Origin: Trichosphaerium sp. ATCC 40318 | Lineage: Eukaryota; Discosea; Flabellinia; Trichosidae | DNA length: 64,000 nt | Assembly (NCBI GenBank): GCA_038496445.1 | Contig: JALMLS010000320.1 | Location: 186,001 to 250,000 of the forward strand | Reading direction: 5' to 3' | Shown here: piece after piece, positions 11,500 through 21,994 of the stretch | How the letters are laid out: every line of letters starts with the position of its first letter | Numbering within the stretch: position 1 is the first letter of the stretch | Notes under the pieces: generated by a model | The model's input: only the letters and a program-made list of their open reading frames with translations | Database searches by the model: none | Told to the model about the DNA's origin: nothing | Program-made: the position numbers and the translations under genes

Positions 11500-12092
11500 C
11501 GTCTATTAGTTCTACGATATTTTTTTTTGCTCGTTAGTAGTTGTAACCTGTTGGTCAACTTTACAATCTGATTTAATAAAAGTCGAAAATGGCGAAATTT
11601 CGCTTTTTTTTTGTCTTGATTCACAGGAGGAACATTTGCCCGTTCCAAGTACGAATTCATTTTAATCTAATCCTGTCTCCCCCGGACAATAGTTAGACCC
11701 TGTGTGGATATGATGAAAGAGACATTAAGAGTACCAAAACAAGCTAGTCTGATTCTTTTTTTGGTTTGAGGTTTCTGTTTTGTTTTTGGTGCTCCAAAGG
11801 TAATGAGTTTAGTGTAAGTACAGTTTTGAAATTGTACAAATTCTACCAAAAGCTTGTTCAAGGGTACAGCAAATTCAATCGAGGTTGAGAAAATATTAGG
11901 AGTGAAGCTGTCACTTACTTCAAAAAATGTAATAAGTCAAGTAAAGTAATATTTGTTATGTACGCTCTGAGGTAGCTGGCGATTAATGAGCATAGCAGTT
12001 AATTTATAATGTTTATTTATCTCCTCAGAAAATTGAATACCTAGGGAAGTATTCAGACCAACAACGAAAACATAAAAGAAAAAAACCAAAAC
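11500..12092. other. intergenic, no firm gene
   Basis: Short minus-strand frames at 11475-11660 and 11667-11861 are rich in Lys and lack family features. I see no splice-consistent gene. The right end is the 3' region of the acidic YwqK gene. Confidence 0.35.
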
Positions 12093-13084
12093 TTACGGTT
12101 TGTTGGATACAACTTCACCGTGTTTATACGTAGTCTCCTCAATTATCTGACCATTTTCCCACTTCTTTAACTCACCATGTCGTTTACCATCATAAAAATT
12201 ACAAGAAAAAGTAAGGTTGCCATAAACGTCATATCGTTCAACAAGACCATGAAACAAATCGTTTCGATATTCTGTTTGTGCGGTTAGACGCCCATGAGTA
12301 TATTCTTCATACTCCCCAAACTTCTTCCCCTTTATAAGCGTGTATTGTTCAGAAATATGACCCCTCGAATCAGTTATTGTTACTTTACCGGACATATCTC
12401 CGTGATTAAACGTCAAAGATGTATGTGAACCGTTTTTTGAATACCCACAATAAAGTTAGTAAATGCTATGATACGCAACTCTTAAGTAGATTTTTCAGAA
12501 TGAGACAATACTATAACAGCTGTGAATAACAAAATAAAAATGTTCTGAGGTAAGCGAAACGCCTCAAAGATTCATTTCGATCCAAAAGTAAAAAGTCAAA
12601 GAATTTTGGAATTGTTGACACTTGTCGCAAAAGCGATGCTGGAGAATATACAAAGTTGTGGGTACCTGTGCCACACGCCATGTTTTCTTAATTCCATATC
12701 AAATAAACCAGATGATGTGTCTTTAGATAATAGATGCCATTTTGAGTGTGGATAAGAAGCCAAAAGGTTGTGCAAGTCAGCTGGTATTAAATGAACCCAC
12801 CTGTCTTCTTCTAAGGCAATGCCAACAAAATAACCGGATTTTATCCTTTTAGAAACACCATATTCTTCTTCGAACATCTCACCTTCAAGCAGCTCGTCAC
12901 CTTCAAACAGCTCGTCTCCTTCAAAATGTTCCTCTTCTTGCAGCTTTTTAACATGGCTAGGAAGCTCCAAAGAACAAAGCTCTTCCCATGTAAGATGAGC
13001 AGCATCGTCAAGATCTACAGTGTCGCTATGCTGCGTTAGTATTTGATTAAGTTCATATCTTTGACAACGTACTCTTCTATCCAC
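12093..13084 (-). CDS. YwqK-repeat protein with acidic repeats, model incomplete
   Basis: Two frames clearly belong together. The first (to about 12672) has LTWEELCSLELPSHVKKL, then tandem acidic units (FEGDELFEGDELLEGE), then SKWHLLSKDTSSG and LRKHGVWHR, the linker found before repeats in this family. The second (about 12441-12093) holds four YwqK repeats such as GELKKWENGQIIEETTYKHG. A donor AG|GTACCC sits at 12671. The matching acceptor is missing: the frame re-enters at GYSKNGS with a CTAAC branch point but no AG. The gene may be damaged, may use an odd acceptor, or may contain a sequence error. The first codon is not ATG, so the 5' exon is also missing. Confidence 0.5.
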
Positions 13085-13756
13085 TCTTTGTCAGTGTGAA
13101 GGAAACTACTGAATGGTATTGTGGAAATATAACTCCCAGTGTTTTCTTTTCTTTTCTATCCCATTCAATCTACGATCAAACCTTAGAATTTCAGAGTTCA
13201 GGTTGGTGTGATGCTGTTTTGTACTGGCTTATCTCCTGGATATACGCTTTTGGTGCCCAGCTTAACGCGATCACGAGATCCTTTCTGCAATAGACTCTTA
13301 GTATACAACTTTGTGCGAACAACTAAACTGACACGTGACTTTGGTTAACGTACTGGGACGGAAAGAAAAACAGAATGCTCTGATACTTCCAACACAAATT
13401 GCTTTCGCGATATAGTGTTACGGGAAATAGATTTTAGTGTTTCGCGACCAAATTCGTTGGTTCCCAAACTTGACAACAACGAAACGGTTAGCACACAAAA
13501 GCGGTTGATAAAAAAACTTGACGAAAAAGGCTGCCACGAACTTCAATATTGTCCTCTCGTTATTAGTAGAGTCAGCAATAATAAATACTCTTCGCATCTT
13601 GTGTATAGTGTGCTGTACTATAAGAGCAAGTTTATGAAGATCTCGTTTGGAGTTGTCACGTGACTAGCGACGATAAAAAATGGGTCAAAAAAAAGTGAAA
13701 AAGCGCTTGATTAAAGTCGTTAAAAATACCAGCGTTGACAAGTCTAATGCCCATAA
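13085..13756. other. intergenic, weak coding hints only
   Basis: A plus-strand frame at 13415-13663 and a minus-strand frame near 13290-13200 have passable composition. Neither has an ATG, and no recognised family was seen. CACGTG occurs near 13333 and 13657. Confidence 0.3.
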
Positions 13757-16309
13757 ATGAAGCCTGTAGTACAATTAGTTGGTGTTTATACAGGACAGGA
13801 CTATACACTTCATTTACCCACATGGAGAAGCAAAAAACGGTTTTTTGAATCGGCTGCAGCAGAACTTGGTGTTCATACCTACGATGAGTGGTATAATATA
13901 GTTTGGGATGATTTGAGGCGTATAAAAGGGAAACGGTTCATTAATAATAGGTGCTGCGCTTTTAACGCCGTTTTACGCCTATTAACACCGGTTGCGTAGT
14001 TATGAAGGCTCTTTACAAAATTGTTTGGTTGATTTGTACAAACACTACAATTGGAAGCCCTGGCAGTTTACGTACGCGAATTTAGGCTACTGGCACTGTT
14101 ACAGCTGTGTTTATCATTTGACATGCATAAGAATAACGCCCAGCGGATATTTTGACTCGGAGCCAAATAGAGTACGTGTATTAGATGATATGGCCGCGTC
14201 AATGTCGCTAAAGACGCTTGACGATTGGTACACTATCACAAAACATACAATCACTTTAAAAGGCGGGGATGCACTCTTACGCATGTAAGACGTATTTGCT
14301 TAGTTGTATTGACGCGTTTTTAAGCTACAATGGCTCAATTTCAAGATGCCTAGAGTCGCTATTTCCCAACTTCGATTGGCAAATATGGCGCTTCCAGAAT
14401 TTACCGTCAGGGAGTTTGAATGATACAAGACATCTTGAACTTGCATTTCAGAATGTTGCCCAACTTCTCAGAGTGAAGATAAATGAGCAATGGTATGATA
14501 TTACATATGACTCGTTTTGTGATAAAGGCTGCGGTTCAAGCATTTTAGAAAAGTAAGTAAAAAATAAGAAACCAAAAAATTTCGGCTTGTCACAAACGGA
14601 CGGTTTGTTTTTCTACTGGTTTAACCTCATACATGTTCAATAGGTTTGGAGGATCTTTAGGCGCTTGTTTAGAGAACCTTGTTCCAAATGAAGAATGGAA
14701 ATTGTGGAAACTAGAGTAAGTTTTGTTTTGTCGTTGATTTTGTTCTGTTAACAATGACTGTAGGACTGTACCCCTTGGTTTATGGCAAAAATTAAATACA
14801 CAACGATTAGCTTTTAATACTGACCTTGGTGAAGTGTTGAATGTAAAGGCTCTAGAAGATTGGTATGATATACCATCATCAGAGTTAAGGAGTTGTGGTG
14901 CTTATAGTATTATTACCCAGTGCGTTCTTTTGTACTTTGATGTATCAATTATTTACTGACATTGCTTTAGGTACGACTCAATGTTTGATTGTTTAAACAC
15001 TATTTATCCTGATTATCCATGGGAGAAATGGAAGTTCAAGTGCGCTATTATTAATGTTGTAATAATTATTATCGGTACCTTATTGGAGCCTTAGTCGAAG
15101 AGACAAAGGTATTTATCGCAGGAACGAAGATAGTATTCTTTCCAAAAAGTTAAATATTAAAACTGAGAGGGACAAGTTTATAAGGATGTCTAAAGCTTTT
15201 GGATTCAAGACAATCGATGATTGGTATAACATTGAAAAACAACAACTTCTCAGACACGGTGGTCGTATTATTCTGTACACATTCTTCATTCTCTACAGTC
15301 ATATTTTCTAACAAGGTTTAGGGAACAACATGAAGGCCAAGTTTCTCAATGCTTGTCTACTATATTTCCAGAGTTTTATTGGATACCTTGGAGATTCAAA
15401 AAATGGGCTATTGAAGTAGCAAGACATCAATATGATAAAGCATTAACCAAGCTTCCAATGCTTAGAAAAAGTCTTGGTATTACTTCACCTGATATGTGGT
15501 ACGTGATTTCTTTATACAAGTTTATCCTATGATAGCGGAAGCTAAACAAGTTGAGTTAGGTATCGGATATCACAACATCAATTGATAGAAAATGATTGTA
15601 ACATATTGGTTAAATTCTGGCCTTTTATTCTTTCGGATTTTGACCCAAAGTACCCTTGGGTATGGAATAACTTTAACGCTGGTGGAAAGAAATCTACTCA
15701 AAGGTATTGCTGGGTTTAATAAAGAGCTATATTTGATTCTATAATAAGTATGATCTCACCCAAACTTCTAGATTGTTGGTCAGTGCATTGGAGATTATTT
15801 TCCCGAATGAAGAGATTGTTGAAGAAGCAAAGTTAGATCTACAAACACAGAGTGTTGATAGTGTTACTGTTGATATTTATATTCCAAATCAAAATATAGC
15901 AATCGAGTACCAAGGTATGAACTGAAAGAGACCCAAAAAATCATATGTTGACAATCTTACAACCCCTAGGTGAACAACATTATAAAGACATATATTCTTG
16001 GTACCCATCAGATGTACAGAAAATACATGATGTCGAGAAGAAGCAACTCTGTAGAGAGATTGGTACGTTGACCTTTAACAACTGCTTGAGTTTTGAAGAA
16101 ATTACTTACTTTTTCTTGAAGGTGTTCACTTGATTCCAATACCTTATTGGTGGAAACATGATGTGGCATCTATAGCAGCTACAATTAACTATTTTGTTCC
16201 TTGCTCTGATATTAAAAAGAATCTATTCAAATCCGCCAAGCCGCTTCTTGAAGATGATTTAAAGATACCGTTCTTGAATGATCTAATGAGTCCAAACGCT
16301 ACTTTCTAG
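13757..16309 (+). CDS. WY-type repeat protein with PD-(D/E)XK nuclease-like C-terminus
   Basis: The gene starts with ATG at 13757 and runs over about ten exons to TAG at 16307-16309. Repeated modules of about 60-70 residues carry W-Y-x-I (DDWYTITKHTITLKGG, EDWYDIPSSELRSCG, DDWYNIEKQQLLRHGG) and Y-x-x-S-x-x-x-C-L-x-x-x-x-P-x-x-x-W-x-x-W-x-F (FDCLNTIYPDYPWEKWKFK). The last part reads VTVDIYIPNQNIAIEYQGEQHY and VHLIPIPYWW, the Asp..Glu-x-Gln layout of a PD-(D/E)XK-fold nuclease. I know this repeat-plus-nuclease design from large families in arbuscular fungi and algae. The function is unknown; mobile-element or DNA-defence roles are guesses. Several exon borders remain uncertain. Confidence 0.7.
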
Positions 16310-16764
16310 ATACAAAAAAGAGTATAATATCAATAAAGTGGACGGACACGTGAGAACTGATGCAAAGAATACAAGGAAGACATTGTTCTGAAACAAAAAG
16401 AACAAATAGCACAAATAGCTCATCAGATGGTAGTGAACAACTGTAATCGGCATGCGATAGTGGTGGAGTGTAGCAACGTATTGTGTTTAAGGAGAGTGCG
16501 CTCTGATAAAACACCTAACAATAAAAATGAAAAAAGTATCAAATTAACAACTAGTAAACACGTGGTTGGCTTCGCCGTAAATAACACTGTAAAACATCGT
16601 GCAACTGGTCACAACAAGATTCGAAAAGTTTCCATTCTTTAGCAGTCGCAACTGCACAGCAGCAGTGTTGTTACCTTTCTGGCAAAGCCAACAGTCTTTT
16701 TTTTTTTGGATTGTTAAGTCAGAGTAGGTTAATTTTACTTTTACAATTCATCCTAACACCTGCC
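16310..16764. other. intergenic, no gene seen
   Basis: Frames here on both strands are short, and neither is spliced to the neighbouring genes. The last 60 bases are the T-rich upstream region of the gene starting at 16765. Confidence 0.35.
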
Positions 16765-17967
16765 ATGAGCTCTAAAAAGTCTACGAAGCGTAAACGAAAG
16801 AGTGGAAAATCCTCTAAACAAAAACGACCTAAAATAGCCGAAGATAGCGGTATATCTGTATACAAAGAGCCAAAACGTAACGGTAGAGGCGAAATTCAAT
16901 TTCCTGATTGTGAGGCCTTCAGACCAAACCTGGTATGTATATACGACCTGAATACGCGAAAACAACGCATTACGTGCTCATTTGGGCCTATTCTCTTTTT
17001 TATTTGACACAATTACTCTGAAAGTGGTTCGTATGGCTATATATGCGCCTTGTAAATACTAGGAGCAATTCTTCGCTATTTCCAAGCGCAGTGCGCCATC
17101 TCGCTTAAACACCTTTTGCCACACTTAACCTAGCTTCAAAATGTCTTCACAATGCCCAAACTGTCAACCCTTTGTTTTTATCTTGTTGCTTTTTATTACA
17201 AGCAACGAACTATGAACTAATTCTTATCTTAGACGCCAAAAGAAGTCATCCAAAGTGGCAGCTTTGGAGGTGGTTACTTCCGAACTATAACATCCTCAAT
17301 AACAGGCAAGGTTGAAGAAGCAGATGATGAAGAAACAGGATGGAAGGCACTACCATTAAAATGGTACGTAGTGAATTACGGTAGACCACACCTTCAACCA
17401 TAAAAAACAAAAAGCATACACAACATCTACTTTTGTCACGTGATTTCTAAAATTCATTGTTTATCGCTAACCTGCACTTAAGGTTTAAGGGATTAGATAT
17501 TGAAGAGCGTGTCACAAGTCCTACATACAATAAAGGAGTAAATACATACAAAGTGAAGAGCGGATCTGATTTGAAAGAGTGGGAAAATAAAAAATGGATT
17601 GTTGCACAAGATCCAAGGTATCATTATCAATTGTCCTCATCTTAAATTAAACTATCACGTGTAGAGGGTGGTTTCAATGGTATTGCCAATACTACACTGG
17701 AAGACGAACTGATGATGATAAAAGACAAATTGACAGATGGCTAGGTAAGTAGTTAAAAAGGTCCTACCTTTTTTTGGTATTTACAGTTATGTTCAAGGTG
17801 TTTGTGGACCAAATGGCAGGTGGCGTAAGAACCTGGTAAATAAGATTGTTAAAGCTAAAAAGGCACATAATGACTCTACTGTGTCACCTGTAATACGACA
17901 AACTCTTCAACATTGGGGATATAGATTAAACAAGTTTGACTTTGAAAACGATTCCAGCACAATGTAA
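16765..17967 (+). CDS. conserved protein of unknown function (GWFQWYC family)
   Basis: Exons 16765-16932, 17233-17363, 17483-17617, 17665-17744 and 17798-17967 encode 227 residues in one frame. The first exon is a Lys/Arg-rich, nuclear-signal-like tail (KKSTKRKRKSGKSSKQKR). The core has GGGYFRTITS, LPLKWFKGLDIEERVTSP, GWFQWYCQYYTGRR, DKRQIDRWL and VIRQTLQHWGYRLN. I recall this conserved core from fungal, plant and bacterial proteins with no assigned activity. The first intron is about 300 nt, long for this genome. Nuclear location is inferred from the tail only. Confidence 0.75.
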
Positions 17968-18270
17968 CAAGCAACAGAATAAACAAACGTTAAACAATTT
18001 CTCTACCACTAGAACGTAAGCAGGTTTTTGGTAACAACCCTCAACCAACAATAACTTACAAAGGGTACGTACACTCCACAGCCCCAGTGAAGCAACAATT
18101 GCGGATATGGTTAGCGGAGCTTTTCAATAATTGTACTGCTTCACCAATCATGGTCGGGTTCTATCACGTGATAAAAAATAACGCAAAAAAGTTAAGAGTC
18201 AGCTGAAAGTCTACACAGTCAAAAGACACCTACCTTTAAAATCTAAGGATAGCTTCCCTGTTTACCCGAA
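17968..18270. other. intergenic
   Basis: A short AT-rich stretch with one CACGTG near 18166. No gene was seen. It is the upstream region of the YwqK gene starting at 18271. Confidence 0.4.
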
Positions 18271-19078
18271 ATGGCCTTACAACACAATGTATGGTATTTT
18301 ACAAGAATTTTCAGTAGCTAACTGTGTTTAGGTAAGCGCAAGCAGGGTGCACCACGATAGTCCCCTACTACGTCTTCCTGTGGAGTTACAACTAGACATC
18401 ATTGATTTAGACTCAGAAGTGTACGTTAAAATGCCAATCTTATCAAAACAAACAGCAACGACTACAAGATTTGATTGTGACCTGAAAAAACACGGAAAGT
18501 GGCTGAAAATAAGGATAAACTCGAAAGTATCATGTGAAGAGTATTGGAAACACGGTGAACGTCATGGAACGTTCAAATCATGGCATAACAACGGTCAACT
18601 AAAGAGCGAACTTAAATATCTCAATGGTAAGCTAGAAGGAGAGGCCAAGGATTGGCACATAAACGGTCAGTGTAGTCAACAACGCTTTTATGTCAATCAC
18701 AAGCTTCATGGAGAGTTCAAAAGGTGGCACAAAAATGGACAGTTGCTATTAGAGTGTCAGTTTTTTAAAAACAAACATGAAGGAAAATTTCGATCATGGT
18801 ATAGAAACAACGGACAGCTGATGGTGGAGCGTCATTACGTTAATGGCTTATCTGAAGGAGAGTATAAAAAGTGGTATAGTAACGGACAACTGATGGTTGA
18901 GTGTCAGTACATTAATGGTAAACGTGAAGGTGACTTTAAAATTTGGCATGTGAATGGTCAAATGTCTTATCGTTGTACTTATGTCAATAATTACAAGCGA
19001 CAATGCAAGGGTTGGAATGAGGATGGTACACAACAAAAAGAAAACGCTGCGCTGAACGGCTGGTTAAGGCCAATGTGA
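18271..19078 (+). CDS. F-box-like protein with YwqK repeats
   Basis: A six-codon exon 1 (18271-18288, MALQHN) joins exon 2 (18332-19078) in phase 0 over a 43-nt intron with a GCTAAC branch point. The 254-residue product has LLRLPVELQLDIIDLDSE (F-box-like), then TTRFDCDLKKHGKWLK, then about seven YwqK repeats such as GEYKKWYSNGQLMVECQYI. It is the closest relative in layout of the genes at 9001-9716 and 55783-56564. Like the first of these it is followed by an aldo/keto reductase copy, which suggests that the two-gene segment was duplicated. Confidence 0.78.
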
Positions 19079-19645
19079 CAATATTACCAGCGCCAATGTA
19101 CAAACAATAAAACCTCGGTGGTAATCATAACACTAATACTGGAGCAGTTAACGGTACAGAGGCTGTCAAACGTCTAAAGCTGGAACTCTGTTCCATTCTA
19201 ACTAGTTGACCCAAAAGAACTAGGAAAGAGGTTTCACAGCGTAGAGAATGAGTTTTATACTAGTTTGGCATAATACGAAGATTTTAGGAGCACAAACACT
19301 TTATAAGAGCTAAAAAAATGCTCTATACGCGTGTTAAATACTGTTCTACTTATTTGCAGTGCTTTTTAATGAAAAGACAGTTTTGTGGTTTGAATGGTTA
19401 AACCAAACCATGTGCTAATACCTTTGTGCCAAAAACAGCGATATTCACGTTCAAGAAGCTTGAATTCGTTAAATCGAGACAAATGAACTAAAAAGGAACA
19501 TGCCATTCCTAAGCGAACACACACGGAAGGGGTAAATGTTCCACCGGAACTGAAAACCTTAAAAAAGGTGAAAATTCATCGTTTTCGACTTTTAGCCATT
19601 TATTTCCGGTTTAACAGCATTCACAACAACAACTTCATAAACACA
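19079..19645. other. intergenic
   Basis: No coding frame with family features was seen. The last part is the upstream region of the broken aldo/keto reductase copy. Confidence 0.4.
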
Positions 19646-21137
19646 ATGTCGGAAACTAAAAAGAAGCTTACTGAAACTATCTTGGCAGATACTGCAGCAA
19701 AGACAACAATGAAATATAACTACCTTGGTAACAGTGGTGTAAAGGTTTCTGAGATTTGTATGGGTACGTACTACCTGTTTTTAGGGTTTCTCGCACTATG
19801 AAACATTTGTTAACTTTTTTTGCTTTTGCAGGTACTATGACGTTTGGTAATGCAAAGAATATGGACTACAACCTTCCTACAATATCAACAGAAGAGAGTT
19901 TCGCTCTTATGGATAAGTTTGTAGAAGCTGGTGGTAACTTTTTTGATACCGCAAACATTTACGGTAAAGGAGAAAGTGAAAGAGTTGGTACGGAAATCCT
20001 TAGGTTTTAGTAGTCCAATAAGTCCGTGGGTTTTTTTGTTGACATTCATTGTATAGTCGGTAAATGGATTAAAGCTAGAAACAACAGAGATCAAATAGTA
20101 CTTGCTACAAAAGGCACGTGATGGCATAATTTTGAGAAAACAAATTTTGTGCAGTTTGCTTTTATTAATGTCATGTAGGATATTTCCGTATGGGTGGTAA
20201 AGGACCAAACAATGTTGGTTACATGAGTCTCTCGAGCGTTTAGATGTTGATTACATCGATTTGTACCAAGTAAGTTGCTATTTACTTTCATTTTCTTATA
20301 CAGCCATAGCTTCATGGATTTGATGCTGGTACACCAGTTCGTGAGCTTCTAAGAACACTTCACAGCTTGGTCATGGAGGGTAAAATAAGATACATTGGTA
20401 TTTCAAACTGGCCTGCGTGGGCCGTTCAAAACGCAATGAACATTGCTCGATATGAGAATATGACATGTACCACTTTTTTGTTGCTTTGATAGGACGTCAT
20501 AGTTTTGTTTATTTGTTTAACTAGGTTTTGTATCATTACAAGCTCAATACAATCTCCTTACACGATGCCCTGAATATGAACTATTTCCATGTTGTCGTGT
20601 ATGTCACTGATAGTGCTTGCAAAAATACTAATCTCAATAGGCCAACAATGTTGCCTATCTTCCATGGTCACCTCTAAAAGGAGGTTGGTTGTCTGGAAGG
20701 TATGTACGTGATATGGAGAAGCCAACACAAGGTCGAGTTGCATGGGCCGAGAAAGTAGGTTGGAAAGAAACAGCATGGTCAAACCTTGCAAATGAACAGT
20801 AAGTTGTTACCTTTATAACGTTCACTTTCTAATGCTTGTTTTTTAGCACGTGGGGAACTATTGACGCTTTGAAAAAGATCTCAGAAGATATTAAGCGTCC
20901 TATAGCTCAAGTAGCACTCCGCTGGGTGATGCAAAGACCAGGTGTACTTCAACTCTCATTGGTGCAAGAAAAATGAGACATCTTCTTGATAATCTCGGTA
21001 CAACTGAGTTTACCTTGACTGATGAGCAAATGAAAGCACTTAATACGGCATCTAGCAATCCTCTACCATATCCTTATAATCTTATTGAGGGTACTGGTAC
21101 AATGCACGGTCGCTCAAGAGATGACAGAATGTTCTAA
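19646..21137 (+). pseudogene. aldo/keto reductase, frameshifted copy
   Basis: This copy aligns exon by exon and intron by intron with the reductase at 9939-11499, in the opposite orientation. The first intron differs from that copy by only a few bases. Two lesions break the frame: a 28-nt loss near 20222, after the GGTTAC that precedes ATGAGTCTC, and a 1-nt loss near 20943, in GGTGTACTTC where the other copy has GGTGTTACTTC. The first lesion leads to a stop soon after. The first 16 or so residues differ from the other copy (MSETKKKLTET). The same GC-start intron is present near 20114. A transcript that skips the lesions is not evident. Confidence 0.8.
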
Positions 21138-21360
21138 ATGTACCAAAAAAAAATCGACCAGCAATAAAGTTTCTCCGTTCTCATCCTTTTCAAGCCATAT
21201 TTTCGTATGTTTATAGAAACAATAAATATGTACCAGGTGCACAGTGAATTGCCTAGGGTTAACCAAAGGTAATAGTAACAGAATTGTAAAAAGTTGTTCG
21301 AGTCTTTATTTTGACGCTCGACATCACGTGACTTTTACAAATTGATTTTTTGCTTTGACG

Positions 21361-21567
21361 CTACTCATCGTCTACACTTCTAATCAACTGCTTTTTTTCA
21401 GGGTTCTTGTGCTTGTTTACTCCAGATTGCTTTGATAACTTCTGTTGTTGTTTCTTGTTAGCTTTCAACTCCTTTTCTTTCTTTGCCTCTTCAGGGTGAA
21501 ACACTTTTTTCTTTGGTTGCTCGATGTACGTTCTATGAGGTTCTTGCTTCATTACTTTGTCTGTCAT
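21361..21567 (-). CDS. small Lys-rich protein, unknown
   Basis: One ATG-started frame of 68 codons with no intron needed. The product is strongly charged (PKKKVFHPEEAKKEKELKA, then a Gln-rich run and HKNPEKKQLIRSVDDE). It would be largely disordered or a single helix. I do not recognise a family. It is isolated between the reductase pseudogene and the YME2-like gene, with a CACGTG close to its 3' end (about 21326). Confidence 0.5.
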   Translation of the reverse strand: MTDKVMKQEPHRTYIEQPKKKVFHPEEAKKEKELKANKKQQQKLSKQSGVNKHKNPEKKQLIRSVDDE

Positions 21568-21994
21568 TGTGTTGGCTTTGGTTGGTTGTGCAGAATGGTG
21601 AAATGGATTGACTACACTATTTACTCACATTCTAGAACGAGTCAATTTGCGCCTATCATTGCATCCATTTTTCTGAGCAACCTGTGAAGAGAGTTACATA
21701 ACACACAAATCGACAATGAAGAATCGAGAAAGTGGTTACCAAACTATATAGCGCATGTACCCTGGTTGTCTTTCTATGAACGATCAGTCATATCGTGTGC
21801 CTGTACTTTAGATGAATGTTGTACAACCAGAATATCTCAGGTTGATTTATTGGGTGCGGGTATCAACTATTGAACATAGTGGCCTATAAACTTCTCAAGT
21901 ACCCCACCACTTATTACTAGGCATGCAATGAAATCTTAAAATAGCAAAAGTCGAAAGTTCGCAACAACCAAAGAAAAAAATTAATGTTGTATTA
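21568..21994. other. intergenic
   Basis: No gene was seen. It holds the 5' side of the Lys-rich gene and the 3' side of the YME2-like gene. Confidence 0.4.

Noticed and set aside
13415-13663. Plus-strand frame of 82 codons
   Set aside because: It starts at GTG with no ATG, and no splice link or family feature was seen.
20222-20943. Functional second aldo/keto reductase
   Set aside because: A 28-nt and a 1-nt loss relative to the intact copy break the frame, and no splice choice that I can see repairs it.
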